From the NCBI GenBank assembly GCA_022776215.1, contig JALFIR010000010.1, forward strand, positions 1 to 46,381: a stretch of 46,381 nt of DNA, read 5' to 3'. Of this stretch, positions 31,552 to 41,143 are shown in pieces (within the stretch, counting starts at the first letter, position 1; each line of letters starts with the position of its first letter). The DNA is from Colivicinus sp022776215. GTDB lineage: Bacteria > Bacillota_I > Bacilli_A > Erysipelotrichales > Erysipelotrichaceae. The notes under the pieces were generated by a model. It had not been told where the DNA came from. It ran no database searches and saw nothing but the letters and a program-made list of their open reading frames with translations. The translations under genes and the position numbers were made by a program.

Positions 31552-33114
31552 TTAACAAACAGCTTTATGTAATGTATCTCTAACAGCACCCTTGTCTTTA
31601 ATTAAATTCTTAAAGTAACTTAATACTGAATCCGCTAATCCAGCATCATATAGATTAACCCCAAAGATCTTTTCATTTTCCAACAATGGCTTAACACAAG
31701 ATACATCACTATCACCAAGTTTTAAATTTTTAACATAAGGACATATCTCATTTAATAGTGGATCAGGACTCAATTCAAATTGTTCACCATTATCATCAAT
31801 AGCCATTAAATATCTTAACCATCCAGCAAATACAAGTGGAATCAGCTTTAATTCACTCAAATCATAGCCGTTTTTAACATAGGACTTGATTGTTTCACCA
31901 AATCTAATCGCCAACTTTTGTGAAGTATCACAAGCGATTCTTTGTGGAGTATCTGGCATAAAAGGATTTACAAGTCTTACGTTGATTACAGTATCAATGA
32001 ATTCCTTAGGATTTAAAACCTTTGGATCAACCACAACCTTTAAACCTTCTTTATAGCCAATAGTCTTAATTAAGTTAACTAGGTCAGCATCCTTCATTTC
32101 ATCCGCAATCTTTTGATAGCCTAATAAACAACCAAATATCGCAAGACTTGTATGTAAAGGATTTAAACAGGTACACACTTTCATTTTCTCTACCTTATCC
32201 ACTGTTTCTCTATCAGTAAACAAGACACCTGCTTTTTCTAAATTTGGTCTACCATTGGGGAACCAATCTTCTATAACTAAATATTCACTCTCTTCCGAAT
32301 TCACAAAAGGCGCAATATAAGTATTCTTAGAAGTAACAAGACCATCAATCCCCTCTATTCCACTTAACATTTCTTTGACATGCTTGTCAGGACGCGGAGT
32401 AATCTTATCAATCATAGACCAAGGAAAAGAAACCTTATACTTATCATTAACATAATCCACAAAGCCTTTTTCAACCTTATTGTTTTTAGCCCAATTAGTC
32501 GCAAAAGCATTCATAGCCTCATATAATTTATCACCATTATGAGAACAATTATCAGTACTAACCATCGCAATAGGCTTTTGACCATATAGATATCTTTCAT
32601 ACAAAAGTGAAGCCACTTTTCCCAAATAACTTACCGGTTTACATGGTCCACACAAGAAATCATCATACACGTTTTGATTATTTAGAGAATAACCTTTTTC
32701 AGTAATAGTGAAAGTAGCCATTTGTAAAGAATCTTTGGTAAAGATTTCCTTTAATCTATTGATTTGATTCTCATTATCTTCATCAAGGACTAAACTTTCA
32801 CAAACAGAAGCGATAAGACTTTTTGAAACACTACCATCAGCCTTTAAAGTAACCAAAATATGACGATTATCATAAGGCCAATACATCTTTTCTACAACCT
32901 CATAGTCATAGCCTTCAGCTACAATTAAGCCCCTATCTAGTTCCTTTTCATTCAATAGTCTTTCGACTATATTGGCATGAAAAGCTCTAAACAAGTTACC
33001 GGCTCCAAAATGAATCCAATAAGGATTATCATATGTTTTAGTCTTTACTAAATTTAAATCATACTTCGGAACATTAAAATCTTTAAATTCATCTATCGGA
33101 CTATCTATGCGCAT
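31552..33114 (-). CDS. uxuB: Fructuronate reductase (D-mannonate oxidoreductase)
   Basis: A 520-residue member of the mannitol dehydrogenase family. The N-terminal FGAGNLFRAF binds NAD, and the C-terminal domain has the VNPFMPDTPQRIACDTSQKL region with catalytic Lys. It reduces fructuronate to mannonate for glucuronate use. I start it at 33114, overlapping uxuA by 14 bases with GGGAGG twelve bases upstream; a start at 33141 is possible. Last gene of the kdgA-kdgK-uxuA-uxuB operon. Confidence 0.88.
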   Translation of the reverse strand: MRIDSPIDEFKDFNVPKYDLNLVKTKTYDNPYWIHFGAGNLFRAFHANIVERLLNEKELDRGLIVAEGYDYEVVEKMYWPYDNRHILVTLKADGSVSKSLIASVCESLVLDEDNENQINRLKEIFTKDSLQMATFTITEKGYSLNNQNVYDDFLCGPCKPVSYLGKVASLLYERYLYGQKPIAMVSTDNCSHNGDKLYEAMNAFATNWAKNNKVEKGFVDYVNDKYKVSFPWSMIDKITPRPDKHVKEMLSGIEGIDGLVTSKNTYIAPFVNSEESEYLVIEDWFPNGRPNLEKAGVLFTDRETVDKVEKMKVCTCLNPLHTSLAIFGCLLGYQKIADEMKDADLVNLIKTIGYKEGLKVVVDPKVLNPKEFIDTVINVRLVNPFMPDTPQRIACDTSQKLAIRFGETIKSYVKNGYDLSELKLIPLVFAGWLRYLMAIDDNGEQFELSPDPLLNEICPYVKNLKLGDSDVSCVKPLLENEKIFGVNLYDAGLADSVLSYFKNLIKDKGAVRDTLHKAVC

Positions 33115-34171
33115 TTTTATCAATTGCCTCCCATAGGCCATTCAAATAAGTAGCACCCAAGGCTCTATCATACAAGCCATAACCAGGCATCGCTACCTCA
33201 TCCCAAATCATACGACCATGATCGGGTCTAATAGGACCATCAAAACCAATTTCATATAAGGCTTTCATGATCTCGTACATATCAAAATTACCATCACTGG
33301 ATAAATGAGCTGCCTCTTCAAAGTTAGTTGGACTAATAAACTTCAAATTACGTACATGTGCAAAATGAATTCTACCTTTCAAACTTCTAATCATATCTGG
33401 TAAATCATTATTAAGATTTGTACCATATGAGCCAGAACAGAAAGTAACGCCATTATGTGGATCATCAACCATCTTCATAAGACGCAAGATATTTTCTTTA
33501 TTAATAATGATTCTAGGTAGTCCAAAGACACTCCAAGCAGGATCATCGGGATGAATAGCCATCTTGATATCATACTTATTACATACAGGCATGATTCTCT
33601 CTAAAAAATACTTTAAATTTTCAAATAGTTTTTCAGAATCAACATCCTTATATAATTCAAACAACTCTTTAACATGGGCTAATCGATCAGGTTCCCAACC
33701 AGGCATAACACTTCCGTTTGTATCACTTGAAATTGTCTCAAACATCTTACTTGGATCAAGTTTATCTACAGCTTCTTGAGTATAAGCTAAAACAGTAGAA
33801 CCATCCTCTCTAACTCTAGCAAGCTCAGTTCTAGTCCAATCGAATACTGGCATAAAGTTATAACAGACCAAATGAATATCTTCTTGTCCTAAGTTAACAA
33901 GCGTCTTGATATAGTTATCAATATAAAAGTCTCTATCAGCTAAACCAGCCTTAATAGAATCATGTACATTAACACTTTCAATACCTGAAAGTCTTAAACC
34001 ACTAGCTTCTATTTCTTCCTTTAAGGCATGAATAGCCTCTTTTGACCAAACATCGCCAGGTTTAGTGTCATATAAAGTTGATATGACACCAGTAACACCA
34101 GGGATCTGTCTAATTTGTTTCAAAGTAACGGTATCGAATTTACTCCCATACCATCTTAATGTCATTTCCAT
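33101..34171 (-). CDS. uxuA: Mannonate dehydratase
   Basis: A 356-residue TIM-barrel UxuA. Typical features are MTLRWYG at the start, IESVNVHDSIK, MAIHPDDPAWSVFGLPRI (metal-binding His), CSGSYG with the metal-site Cys, HFAHVRN and RPDHGRMIWDE near the end. It dehydrates mannonate to 2-keto-3-deoxygluconate, the substrate of KdgK upstream. It starts two bases after kdgK with AAAGAG. Confidence 0.95.
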   Translation of the reverse strand: MEMTLRWYGSKFDTVTLKQIRQIPGVTGVISTLYDTKPGDVWSKEAIHALKEEIEASGLRLSGIESVNVHDSIKAGLADRDFYIDNYIKTLVNLGQEDIHLVCYNFMPVFDWTRTELARVREDGSTVLAYTQEAVDKLDPSKMFETISSDTNGSVMPGWEPDRLAHVKELFELYKDVDSEKLFENLKYFLERIMPVCNKYDIKMAIHPDDPAWSVFGLPRIIINKENILRLMKMVDDPHNGVTFCSGSYGTNLNNDLPDMIRSLKGRIHFAHVRNLKFISPTNFEEAAHLSSDGNFDMYEIMKALYEIGFDGPIRPDHGRMIWDEVAMPGYGLYDRALGATYLNGLWEAIDKNAHR

Positions 34172-34173
34172 AA

Positions 34174-35271
34174 TTATCTCTTTACACGTGCACTAGCACC
34201 TGACATAACCGCTTCAACTTCCTTTAAAGAAGCCATAGAAGTATCACCAGGTGTTGTCATTGCCAAAGCACCATGTGCAGCACCATAGTTAACACAAGTT
34301 AATGGGTCACAACCCATGATTAAGCCATATACAAGGCCTGAGGCAAAAGAATCACCACCACCAACTCTATCTAATATTTCAAGATCCTTATAATCATTAG
34401 CCTTGTAAATCTCACCATCAGCCCACATAATTGCAGACCAATCATTTACAGTAGCTGTCTTAACAGTTCTTAATGTAGTAGCTACAGCCTTAAAATTCGG
34501 ATAAGTCTTAGCTGCTTCATTAATCATCTTCTTATAGCCATCAAGATTTAAGGTCTTAAGATTTTCATCATTACCCTCAATCTCAAAACCAAGACATGCA
34601 GTAAAATCTTCTTCATTACCAATCATGACATCAACATACTTTGCGATCTCTTTATTAACTTCTCTAGCCTTTTCAAGACCACCAATAGCACTCCACATGC
34701 TTGGACGATAATTCAAGTCATAAGAAACAATTGTTCCATATTTTTTAGCAGTTTTAATCGCATCGATAACAGTTTGACAACTTACACTTGAAATAGCTGC
34801 ATAAATACCACCAGTATGTAACCAACGAACACCTAAAGTGCCAAAGATATAATCAAAGTCAAAGTCTTCACTTGTTGCCTTTGAAATGGCAGTATTAGCT
34901 CTATCTGAACAGCCAACAGCACCTCTAATGCCATAGCCTCTTTCAGTAAAGTTCAAACCATTACGGCAAGTTCTACCAATGCCATCAGTTTTCATCATCT
35001 TGATTAATTTTGTAGAAACACCACCTTGTTCAACAAAATCTACTAATAACTTACCTACTTCATTATCCGCAAAAGCAGTAATAACACCAGTATCTAAGCC
35101 AAAGCACTTATGAAGGCCTCTAACGACATTATATTCGCCACCGCCTTCCCAAGCTCTAAAAGATCTAGCAGTTCTGATTCTACCCTCACCTGGGTCTAGT
35201 CTTAACATGATTTCACCAAGTGAAACAGCATCAAACATACATTCTTCTTTAGGTCTTAAATTTAGATTCAT
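34174..35271 (-). CDS. kdgK: 2-keto-3-deoxygluconate kinase (PfkB family)
   Basis: A 365-residue sugar kinase with LGEIMLRLDP near the start, a GGGEYNVVRG substrate loop, SYDLNYRPSMW and the catalytic RVGGGDSFASG with its Asp (about residue 312). It makes 2-keto-3-deoxy-6-phosphogluconate from the product of uxuA and from KduD/DhuD-type reactions. Its ATG overlaps the kdgA stop codon by one base. A second in-frame ATG after 11 residues is less likely. Confidence 0.9.
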   Translation of the reverse strand: MNLNLRPKEECMFDAVSLGEIMLRLDPGEGRIRTARSFRAWEGGGEYNVVRGLHKCFGLDTGVITAFADNEVGKLLVDFVEQGGVSTKLIKMMKTDGIGRTCRNGLNFTERGYGIRGAVGCSDRANTAISKATSEDFDFDYIFGTLGVRWLHTGGIYAAISSVSCQTVIDAIKTAKKYGTIVSYDLNYRPSMWSAIGGLEKAREVNKEIAKYVDVMIGNEEDFTACLGFEIEGNDENLKTLNLDGYKKMINEAAKTYPNFKAVATTLRTVKTATVNDWSAIMWADGEIYKANDYKDLEILDRVGGGDSFASGLVYGLIMGCDPLTCVNYGAAHGALAMTTPGDTSMASLKEVEAVMSGASARVKR

Positions 35272-35909
35272 TATCCTCTAATCTCCTTTACTCTTGCTAC
35301 TGCTGTCTTACTCATTTCCTTAATCTTTTCGAATTCACCGTTCTTAACAAGACTAGACTTAACCATCCAACTACCACCAATAGCTAAAATACGATCATAT
35401 TTTAAGTAATCTTCCATATTATTTTCATTAATACCGCCAGTAGGGATAAACTTCATCATAGTGTATGGTGCAGCTATAGCCTTAATCATACTTAAGCCAC
35501 CACTTGGTTCAGCGGGAAAGAATTTTAATACATCAAGGCCCATCTTGTAACCCTTTTGAACATCACTAGGAGTACATACACCTGGTGTCACAGAAATATT
35601 ATTATCTAAACAATACTTAACAACTTCTTCATCAAAACCAGGAGAAACAATAAATTTAGCACCTGCTGCAACAGCTTTCTTAACTTGATCGACACTTAAA
35701 ACAGTGCCAGCACCAACTAGCATCTCAGGATATGCTTCACTAATAACTCTAATAGACTCTTCAGCGGCAGCAGTTCTAAAAGTTACTTCTGCACAAGGAA
35801 GACCACCTTCAATTAAAGCCTTCGCTAAATCCTTAGCATCCTTAGCATCATCTAATACAACAACAGGAAGTATTCCTACTTCAGAAATCTTCTTTAAAAC
35901 ATCATTCAT
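35271..35909 (-). CDS. kdgA: KDPG/4-hydroxy-2-oxoglutarate aldolase
   Basis: A 212-residue class I aldolase. It has EVTFRTAAAEE with the catalytic-region Glu, GAGTVLSVDQ, FIVSPGFD and LKFFPAEPSGG with the Schiff-base Lys, then PTGGI. It splits 2-keto-3-deoxy-6-phosphogluconate into pyruvate and glyceraldehyde 3-phosphate. First gene of the uronate operon, with AAGGAGG upstream and a promoter shared with the divergent IclR-type gene. Confidence 0.95.
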   Translation of the reverse strand: MNDVLKKISEVGILPVVVLDDAKDAKDLAKALIEGGLPCAEVTFRTAAAEESIRVISEAYPEMLVGAGTVLSVDQVKKAVAAGAKFIVSPGFDEEVVKYCLDNNISVTPGVCTPSDVQKGYKMGLDVLKFFPAEPSGGLSMIKAIAAPYTMMKFIPTGGINENNMEDYLKYDRILAIGGSWMVKSSLVKNGEFEKIKEMSKTAVARVKEIRG

Positions 35910-35942
35910 TTTTTGTATTCCTCCTTAGAATGTGTTACAATA

Positions 35943-35990
35943 GTTTCGTATTGTGGAACTAGTTTCCATATAACGAAACATCTTCGTTTA
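35943..35990. promoter_or_regulatory. Operator array between kdgA and the IclR-type regulator
   Basis: TGGAAC-TA-GTTTCCA (35954-35968) is flanked by GTTTCGT (35943-35949) and its complement ACGAAAC (35973-35979); TTCGTTT follows at 35984. The array lies just behind the kdgA -10 (minus-strand TATAAT, 35992-35997), so binding would block that transcript. GTTTC/GAAAC half-sites recall KdgR boxes. Confidence 0.6.
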
Positions 35991-36011
35991 GATTATACAA
36001 CTTTTTGTACT

Positions 36012-36779
36012 ATGGAAAACAAAAACCCTATTCAAGTATCCGAAAAATTATTTAAATGTTTAGAATTATTAGTAGATAAAGGTGAATGTGGACTTATTGA
36101 GATATCAAAAGAATTAGATATCAACAAAGCTAGCATTCATCGTCTTTTACAATCTTTGATGATGTTGGGATATGTTTATCAAGATAAGAATAATTTAAAA
36201 TATCGTCCTAGTTTTAAAATTTGTGCTCTTTCAAGTAAAATTCTAGAAAAAAATGATATGGCCTCAATTTGTAGACCCTATCTTAAAAAAATATCTGAAT
36301 ATACAAACGAAACAGTGCACTTAGTTAAACTCGTGGATAATACTGCCGTTTATATTGATAAAGTGGAAACATCTACTAATTCAATAAGACTAATATCAAA
36401 AATTGGAAAAGCAATTCCCTTATATTGTTCAGGGGTTGGCAAAGCTATGTTAGCTTATATGAGTGATGAAAAAATAGAAGATATTTTTAAATCTAGCGAC
36501 ATCAAAACTTACACAAACAATACGATTGTAGATATTGAAACTTTATTGAAAACAATAAATAATGTGCGTAATAATGGCTATGCCCTAGATAATGAAGAAA
36601 TGGAAAAAGGAGTGAAATGTATCGCTATTGCCATAAATGATTTTGAAAATAAACCAACTTATGCGATATCGATTTCAGCTCCTAAGGATCGTATGACATC
36701 AGCAAACATCAATAAGTATGCTGCATATCTTTTAAATATTAAAGATGAAATTAATGATTTAATTTGCCCTACAATATAA
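36012..36779 (+). CDS. IclR-family regulator, KdgR-like
   Basis: A 255-residue IclR protein. A winged helix (about residues 12-60, GLIEISKELDINKASIHRLL) is followed by the ligand-binding domain with YCSGVGKAMLAYM and GYALDNEEMEKGVKCIA. It is divergent from the kdgA operon and probably represses it, with 2-keto-3-deoxygluconate as a likely inducer by analogy with KdgR. I start at 36012 because conserved sequence begins there; no ribosome site is visible. Its last 21 bases overlap the convergent MATE gene. Confidence 0.85.
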   Translation: MENKNPIQVSEKLFKCLELLVDKGECGLIEISKELDINKASIHRLLQSLMMLGYVYQDKNNLKYRPSFKICALSSKILEKNDMASICRPYLKKISEYTNETVHLVKLVDNTAVYIDKVETSTNSIRLISKIGKAIPLYCSGVGKAMLAYMSDEKIEDIFKSSDIKTYTNNTIVDIETLLKTINNVRNNGYALDNEEMEKGVKCIAIAINDFENKPTYAISISAPKDRMTSANINKYAAYLLNIKDEINDLICPTI

Positions 36780-38117
36780 TCTCCACTCCATAATCTTATC
36801 AAAGTTATGTTTAACAACTAAATAAGAGACAATGGGTGCAAGTATATCCGATATACTCTCTGATGCAAAAATATAAATAGGGGAAAAGAATAAAGGCAAA
36901 ATAAACAACATAATAAAATATACAGACTTTCTAAAGAAAGATAAGAATAAAGAAATCTTAACCTGTCCTAAGGCAGTCATGCCATCAACCATCTCATATT
37001 GAAAACCTAGTGGAATAATGAATAAAGTATATATTTTTAATGCTTTAAAAGTCATTTCTTTTAAATATAAATCTTTAGTAAATAAAGTTATAAAACCGTT
37101 GCCAAATAGATATACTGCCACAAACATAATCGTGCAATAACATGCGCAAACTTTCATCAGATAATAGAAAGTTTCCTTAACCCTATCAACATTATAAGCG
37201 CCAAAGTTATAACTCAAGATACACTGAGTACCACCACTAATACCACCTAAAGGCATTGTTACTATCAACATAAAAGATTGAATAATAGTATTAATCGCAA
37301 TATAAATATCTGCCTCTTGGCCACCATATTTTTTAAGTAATGAATTAAGCGCAATAATCATTACATTATCAAACATCACAATGATAAATTGGTTAAAACC
37401 AATGGTTAATATTTCGCTAGATAACTTTAAATTGAGTTTCTTAATACGCAATGATATTTCTAATTTCTTTGACATCAAGATATATAAGACAAAGACACAA
37501 GATGCAAATTGACCAATAATAGAAGCTAGGGCAGCGCCAGTAACACCCATATTAAACTTAAACATCAAGATCGGATCTAAGATAATATTGATAAAAGTAC
37601 CAATCAAAGTAGTCACCATAGCCATCTTTGAATAACCTTGACAATTAATGAAATTATTCATACCTATAGTAAGTAAAGCGAATGGCGTACCCAATAGATA
37701 TACTTTAAAGTAGCTTATTGCATAAGGAAGTGTTGCTTCACTTGCCCCAAATAATAATAAAATAGGCTCTTGAAAATAAATAATAATCGGTGGAATGATT
37801 ATTGAGATTATAAGTAACAATACAAAAGAACTAGAAATAATATCTCTAGCTACATTTTCTTTCTTTTCACCTAATTTAATAGCACATAAAGCACCACCGC
37901 CAACACCAACAAGAGATCCTAAGGCAGCAATCATCGTAAGAATTGGTCCACACACGCCAACCCCTGCAAGAGCTAAAGAACCGGCATCTTGTAAATGTCC
38001 AATATAGATTCTATCGATTACCGAATATAAGACATTTACAATTTGAGCTATCATACTAGGTATCGCAATCGCAAAAACTAACTTGCTAATTTTATCTTTA
38101 CCTAAATCATTTTTCAT
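36759..38117 (-). CDS. MATE-family multidrug/sodium antiporter
   Basis: A 452-residue efflux protein with twelve hydrophobic helices and the MATE repeat pattern: FAIAIPSMIAQIVNVLYSVIDRIYIGH at the start and a matching helix-7 region TIGFNQFIIVMFDNVMI. It exports cationic drugs or metabolites using an ion gradient. The ATG follows the pta terminator by about ten bases and lacks a Shine-Dalgarno, so how it is expressed is unclear. Confidence 0.9.
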   Translation of the reverse strand: MKNDLGKDKISKLVFAIAIPSMIAQIVNVLYSVIDRIYIGHLQDAGSLALAGVGVCGPILTMIAALGSLVGVGGGALCAIKLGEKKENVARDIISSSFVLLLIISIIIPPIIIYFQEPILLLFGASEATLPYAISYFKVYLLGTPFALLTIGMNNFINCQGYSKMAMVTTLIGTFINIILDPILMFKFNMGVTGAALASIIGQFASCVFVLYILMSKKLEISLRIKKLNLKLSSEILTIGFNQFIIVMFDNVMIIALNSLLKKYGGQEADIYIAINTIIQSFMLIVTMPLGGISGGTQCILSYNFGAYNVDRVKETFYYLMKVCACYCTIMFVAVYLFGNGFITLFTKDLYLKEMTFKALKIYTLFIIPLGFQYEMVDGMTALGQVKISLFLSFFRKSVYFIMLFILPLFFSPIYIFASESISDILAPIVSYLVVKHNFDKIMEWRLYCRAN

Positions 38118-38125
38118 ACAAGCAA

Positions 38126-38149
38126 TTAAAAAACGGCCAATAGGCCGTT
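38126..38149 (-). terminator. pta terminator
   Basis: On the minus strand AACGGCC-TATT-GGCCGTT is followed by TTTTAATT. It is 11 bases behind the pta stop codon. Confidence 0.88.
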
Positions 38150-38160
38150 ATTCCTATTTA

Positions 38161-39180
38161 TTATTCAGCCATACCTGCTGTAACGATTGCCATTACATAT
38201 ACTTCATCAGCATCGCAACCTCTAGACAAGTCGTTAATAGGAGCATTTAAACCTTGTAAAATAGGTCCATATGCTGCATAACCACCAAGTCTTTGAGCAA
38301 TCTTATAACCAATATTACCAGCTTCAATCAATGGGAAAATGAATGTGTTAGCCTTACCTGCAACAGTTGAATTAGGACATTTAACCTTAGCTACAACTGG
38401 AGAAATAGCGGCATCAAATTGTAATTCACCATCAATTGCTAATTCTGGATCCATCTTTCTAGCTTCAATAACTGCATCATGAGATAAAGCTACTGTACCA
38501 CCCTTTGCAGAACCATAAGTTGAAAATGATAATACTGCAACCTTAGGATCAATACCAAAATATCTAGCAGTTCTTGCAGTCTCAACTGCAACTTCACCAA
38601 GTTGAGCAGCAGCACTCAATACCACATTGCCTTCCTTATCAAGTCTATCAGTATAAGCAATATTAATAGCGCAATCGCCCATAACTAGCTTTTCTTCAAC
38701 GCCTTCTTTTTCTCTTTCAAGAATGAAACAAGAACTTACTAAATTAGCACCCTTTCTTGTTTTAATTAATTGAAGAGCAGGTCTTACTGTATCAGCAGTA
38801 GAGTAAGTAGCGCCACCAAGTAAGGCATGAGCCTTGCCCATCTTTACAAGCATAGTACCGAAGTAGTTACACTTAGTTAATAAGGTTCTACATTCTTCTT
38901 CACTCATCTTACCTTTTCTAAGCTCAACCATAGTCTTAACCATCTCATCCATTTCAGGATAAGTAAGAGGATCTAAGATTGTAGCCTTAGAGACATCTAA
39001 ACCATTTTCCTTGGCAACACCATTAACTTCATCAACATTGCCACATAAGATAACATCCATTAAATCTTCATTTAATAATCTTTGCGCAGCACTTAAAATA
39101 CGCACATCATTACCTTCGGTAAAAACAATTGTCTTACGACTAGATTTTAAGTTGTTTAACAGCTTATCAAACATACCCAT
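38161..39180 (-). CDS. pta: Phosphate acetyltransferase
   Basis: A 339-residue short-form Pta. Visible features are VFTEGNDVRILSAA, GGATYSTADTVRPALQ, LSFSTYGSAKGG and the C-terminal NTFIFPLIEAGNIGYKIAQRLGG, typical of the PTA_PTB family. It makes acetyl phosphate from acetyl-CoA, the step before ATP formation in acetate fermentation. AGAAGG lies before the start. acetate kinase is not in the window. Confidence 0.93.
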   Translation of the reverse strand: MGMFDKLLNNLKSSRKTIVFTEGNDVRILSAAQRLLNEDLMDVILCGNVDEVNGVAKENGLDVSKATILDPLTYPEMDEMVKTMVELRKGKMSEEECRTLLTKCNYFGTMLVKMGKAHALLGGATYSTADTVRPALQLIKTRKGANLVSSCFILEREKEGVEEKLVMGDCAINIAYTDRLDKEGNVVLSAAAQLGEVAVETARTARYFGIDPKVAVLSFSTYGSAKGGTVALSHDAVIEARKMDPELAIDGELQFDAAISPVVAKVKCPNSTVAGKANTFIFPLIEAGNIGYKIAQRLGGYAAYGPILQGLNAPINDLSRGCDADEVYVMAIVTAGMAE

Positions 39181-39212
39181 TTTATATATAACCTTCTTTC
39201 CTATATATTCTA

Positions 39213-40337
39213 CTACTCTTCAATATACTTTGCGAAATATTCATCATAACTTAAACCACTTTTATAAACATCACTCGCAACATCTCCCACATAACGGAAA
39301 TGCCATGCCTCATATTCATAACCAGTGGCTTGTTCTAAACCTTCAGGATATCTTAAGATAAATCCATACTTATAGGCATTATCAGCCAACCACTTTGCGG
39401 CAGGTGTCAAGTAAAAGGTATCAAAGTCATGACCTGAAGTTAAGATATCAACCGTATAGCCTGTCTGATGATCAGAGAAACCAGGTCTAGCACTATAGAT
39501 ATCAACCTTCTCTTGAGGATCTATTGTTAAGTAACGATTATAAATGATAACTTGTGTCTTATACGAACGATACGATGAAGTTACATAGAAACTAACACCA
39601 TCTTTTTTAGCAGCCTCATACATCTTAACATAAGCATCATAAGCCACTTTTCTTAAAGAACCATAACCATATTCCTTTAATTCAATTAAATCAGTTGGTA
39701 CATAATCAGGACCCAAATAATAATATTTATTAACTAATACTTCAGTTCCATACTTATCAGGTTCAGCATAAAAATTATCCTCATAATATCTTAAGAAACT
39801 TAAGGTATTAACATATTCAACTAAACTTCTTATTTCTTCTTTCTCATCCTTATATTTAAGATATAAAGGCAAATTATCTACAATATACCCCTTATCCTTA
39901 ATAAGCTTAGATACTAATTCAACATCTGAATCAATTCCTTGTTTAGCCATAAAGATAACGGTATCTGCATCCTTGATATCCTTATATAAATCAAGATATT
40001 CATTTATTTCATCAACAACAAAGTCTTTATTTGAAGTCAAATTCTTAATAACACCATAGTTAAAATAACCAATGGTACCATCATTCACCAATCTAACGAT
40101 ATCATTACCATTTAAGTGCCTACTAAATTGAATATATAATCTTAAATTTTCTAATTTAAAATCTTTATTAGAAAGAATAGAATCTAAATTCTCATCATAC
40201 TCACTAAAAAAGACTTGGTCCTTTTCATCTAAGCTACTAATGACATTAGCGGCCTTAACAGAATAACCAAGCTTTTTATACTCGTTAGAACAAGCACATA
40301 ATAGTAATAAAGTAAATAATAATATAAGCTTTTTCAT
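39213..40337 (-). CDS. D-Ala-D-Ala carboxypeptidase, VanY/M15B family, lipoprotein
   Basis: A 374-residue protein. A lipoprotein signal, MKKLILLFTLLLLCAC, is cut before Cys16. Residues about 20-200 form a helical repeat-like domain of no recognised family. The M15B peptidase domain has TSSYRSYKTQ, the zinc motif SDHQTGYTVDI (His, Asp) and AWHFRYVG (His). It trims the terminal D-Ala from wall peptides outside the membrane. The ATG overlaps the stop of a 32-residue gene (ATGA), so translation is coupled; it has no own ribosome site. Confidence 0.88.
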   Translation of the reverse strand: MKKLILLFTLLLLCACSNEYKKLGYSVKAANVISSLDEKDQVFFSEYDENLDSILSNKDFKLENLRLYIQFSRHLNGNDIVRLVNDGTIGYFNYGVIKNLTSNKDFVVDEINEYLDLYKDIKDADTVIFMAKQGIDSDVELVSKLIKDKGYIVDNLPLYLKYKDEKEEIRSLVEYVNTLSFLRYYEDNFYAEPDKYGTEVLVNKYYYLGPDYVPTDLIELKEYGYGSLRKVAYDAYVKMYEAAKKDGVSFYVTSSYRSYKTQVIIYNRYLTIDPQEKVDIYSARPGFSDHQTGYTVDILTSGHDFDTFYLTPAAKWLADNAYKYGFILRYPEGLEQATGYEYEAWHFRYVGDVASDVYKSGLSYDEYFAKYIEE

Positions 40338-40432
40338 GAAGTAAATAATAATGAAGCCAAAGGTAAGATTGTAATAACTACCATTAGGATTATTAAAATC
40401 CACACAAAAGCCTTACGAGTTGTTTTATTCAT
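40334..40432 (-). CDS. 32-residue single-pass membrane peptide
   Basis: A short gene that neatly bridges deoD and vanY. It starts inside the last codons of deoD and its TGA overlaps the vanY ATG. The peptide has a basic start (MNKTTRK), one strongly hydrophobic helix (about residues 9-30, WILIILMVVITIL) and a short polar end. Length and layout resemble the Firmicutes miniprotein Prli42 and DUF4044-type peptides, but this is not a firm assignment. It may also serve to couple translation of vanY. Confidence 0.6.
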   Translation of the reverse strand: MNKTTRKAFVWILIILMVVITILPLASLLFTS

Positions 40433-41141
40433 TTGCGATAGCAGCCTCAAGCGCAATCTTCATCATATTAGTGAAAGCTGTTTGTCTCTCTTCTGCAGTA
40501 GTCTCTACATGATTAACTAAAGAATCAGAAACAGTAACGATACAAGCTGCCTTCTTATTTAACATCTTAGCGTTGTGGAAAAGCGCAAAACTTTCCATTT
40601 CAACTACCAAGCAGTTATTTTCATTAACACCATCCATATAGTTAGAAGACGCATCATGATAGAAAACATCACTAGAATGAATTCTACCGCAAGTTACTGG
40701 AATACCAGCCTTTGTAGCACTATCCAAAATAGTCTTATTTAATTCTTCACTTGGATATGTTACATGTGTATCTACACCAGACATAGCCAAAGGATAAGAA
40801 GATTCAGAATAAGCACTATCAGCAAGAATTACATCATAAAGATTTAATTCTTCCTTATAAGCACCAGCTGTACCAATTCTAATGATAGATTCTACTCCAT
40901 AAGAACTATATAGTTCATATGAATAGATACCAATACTTGGCATACCCATACCAGAACCCATAACAGACACTTTCTTGCCCTTATAAGTTCCTGTATAACC
41001 AAACATGTTTCTAACTGAATTGAATTGAACAGGATTCTCTAAAAAAGTTTCCGCAATAAATTTTGCACGTAATGGATCGCCTGGCATCAATACAACCTTA
41101 GCGATATCTCCCATAATTGCCTGATTGTGAGGTGTTGACAT
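40425..41141 (-). CDS. deoD: Purine nucleoside phosphorylase, DeoD type
   Basis: A 238-residue hexameric-type enzyme with VLMPGDPLRAKFIAE, GSGMGMPS, IRIGTAGAY, VEMESFALF (nucleoside-binding Glu and Met) and VSDSL with the catalytic Asp. It splits purine nucleosides with phosphate in the cytosol. It follows ddl by two bases and is followed by the overlapping small gene and vanY. Confidence 0.95.
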   Translation of the reverse strand: MSTPHNQAIMGDIAKVVLMPGDPLRAKFIAETFLENPVQFNSVRNMFGYTGTYKGKKVSVMGSGMGMPSIGIYSYELYSSYGVESIIRIGTAGAYKEELNLYDVILADSAYSESSYPLAMSGVDTHVTYPSEELNKTILDSATKAGIPVTCGRIHSSDVFYHDASSNYMDGVNENNCLVVEMESFALFHNAKMLNKKAACIVTVSDSLVNHVETTAEERQTAFTNMMKIALEAAIANE

Positions 41142-41143
41142 AA

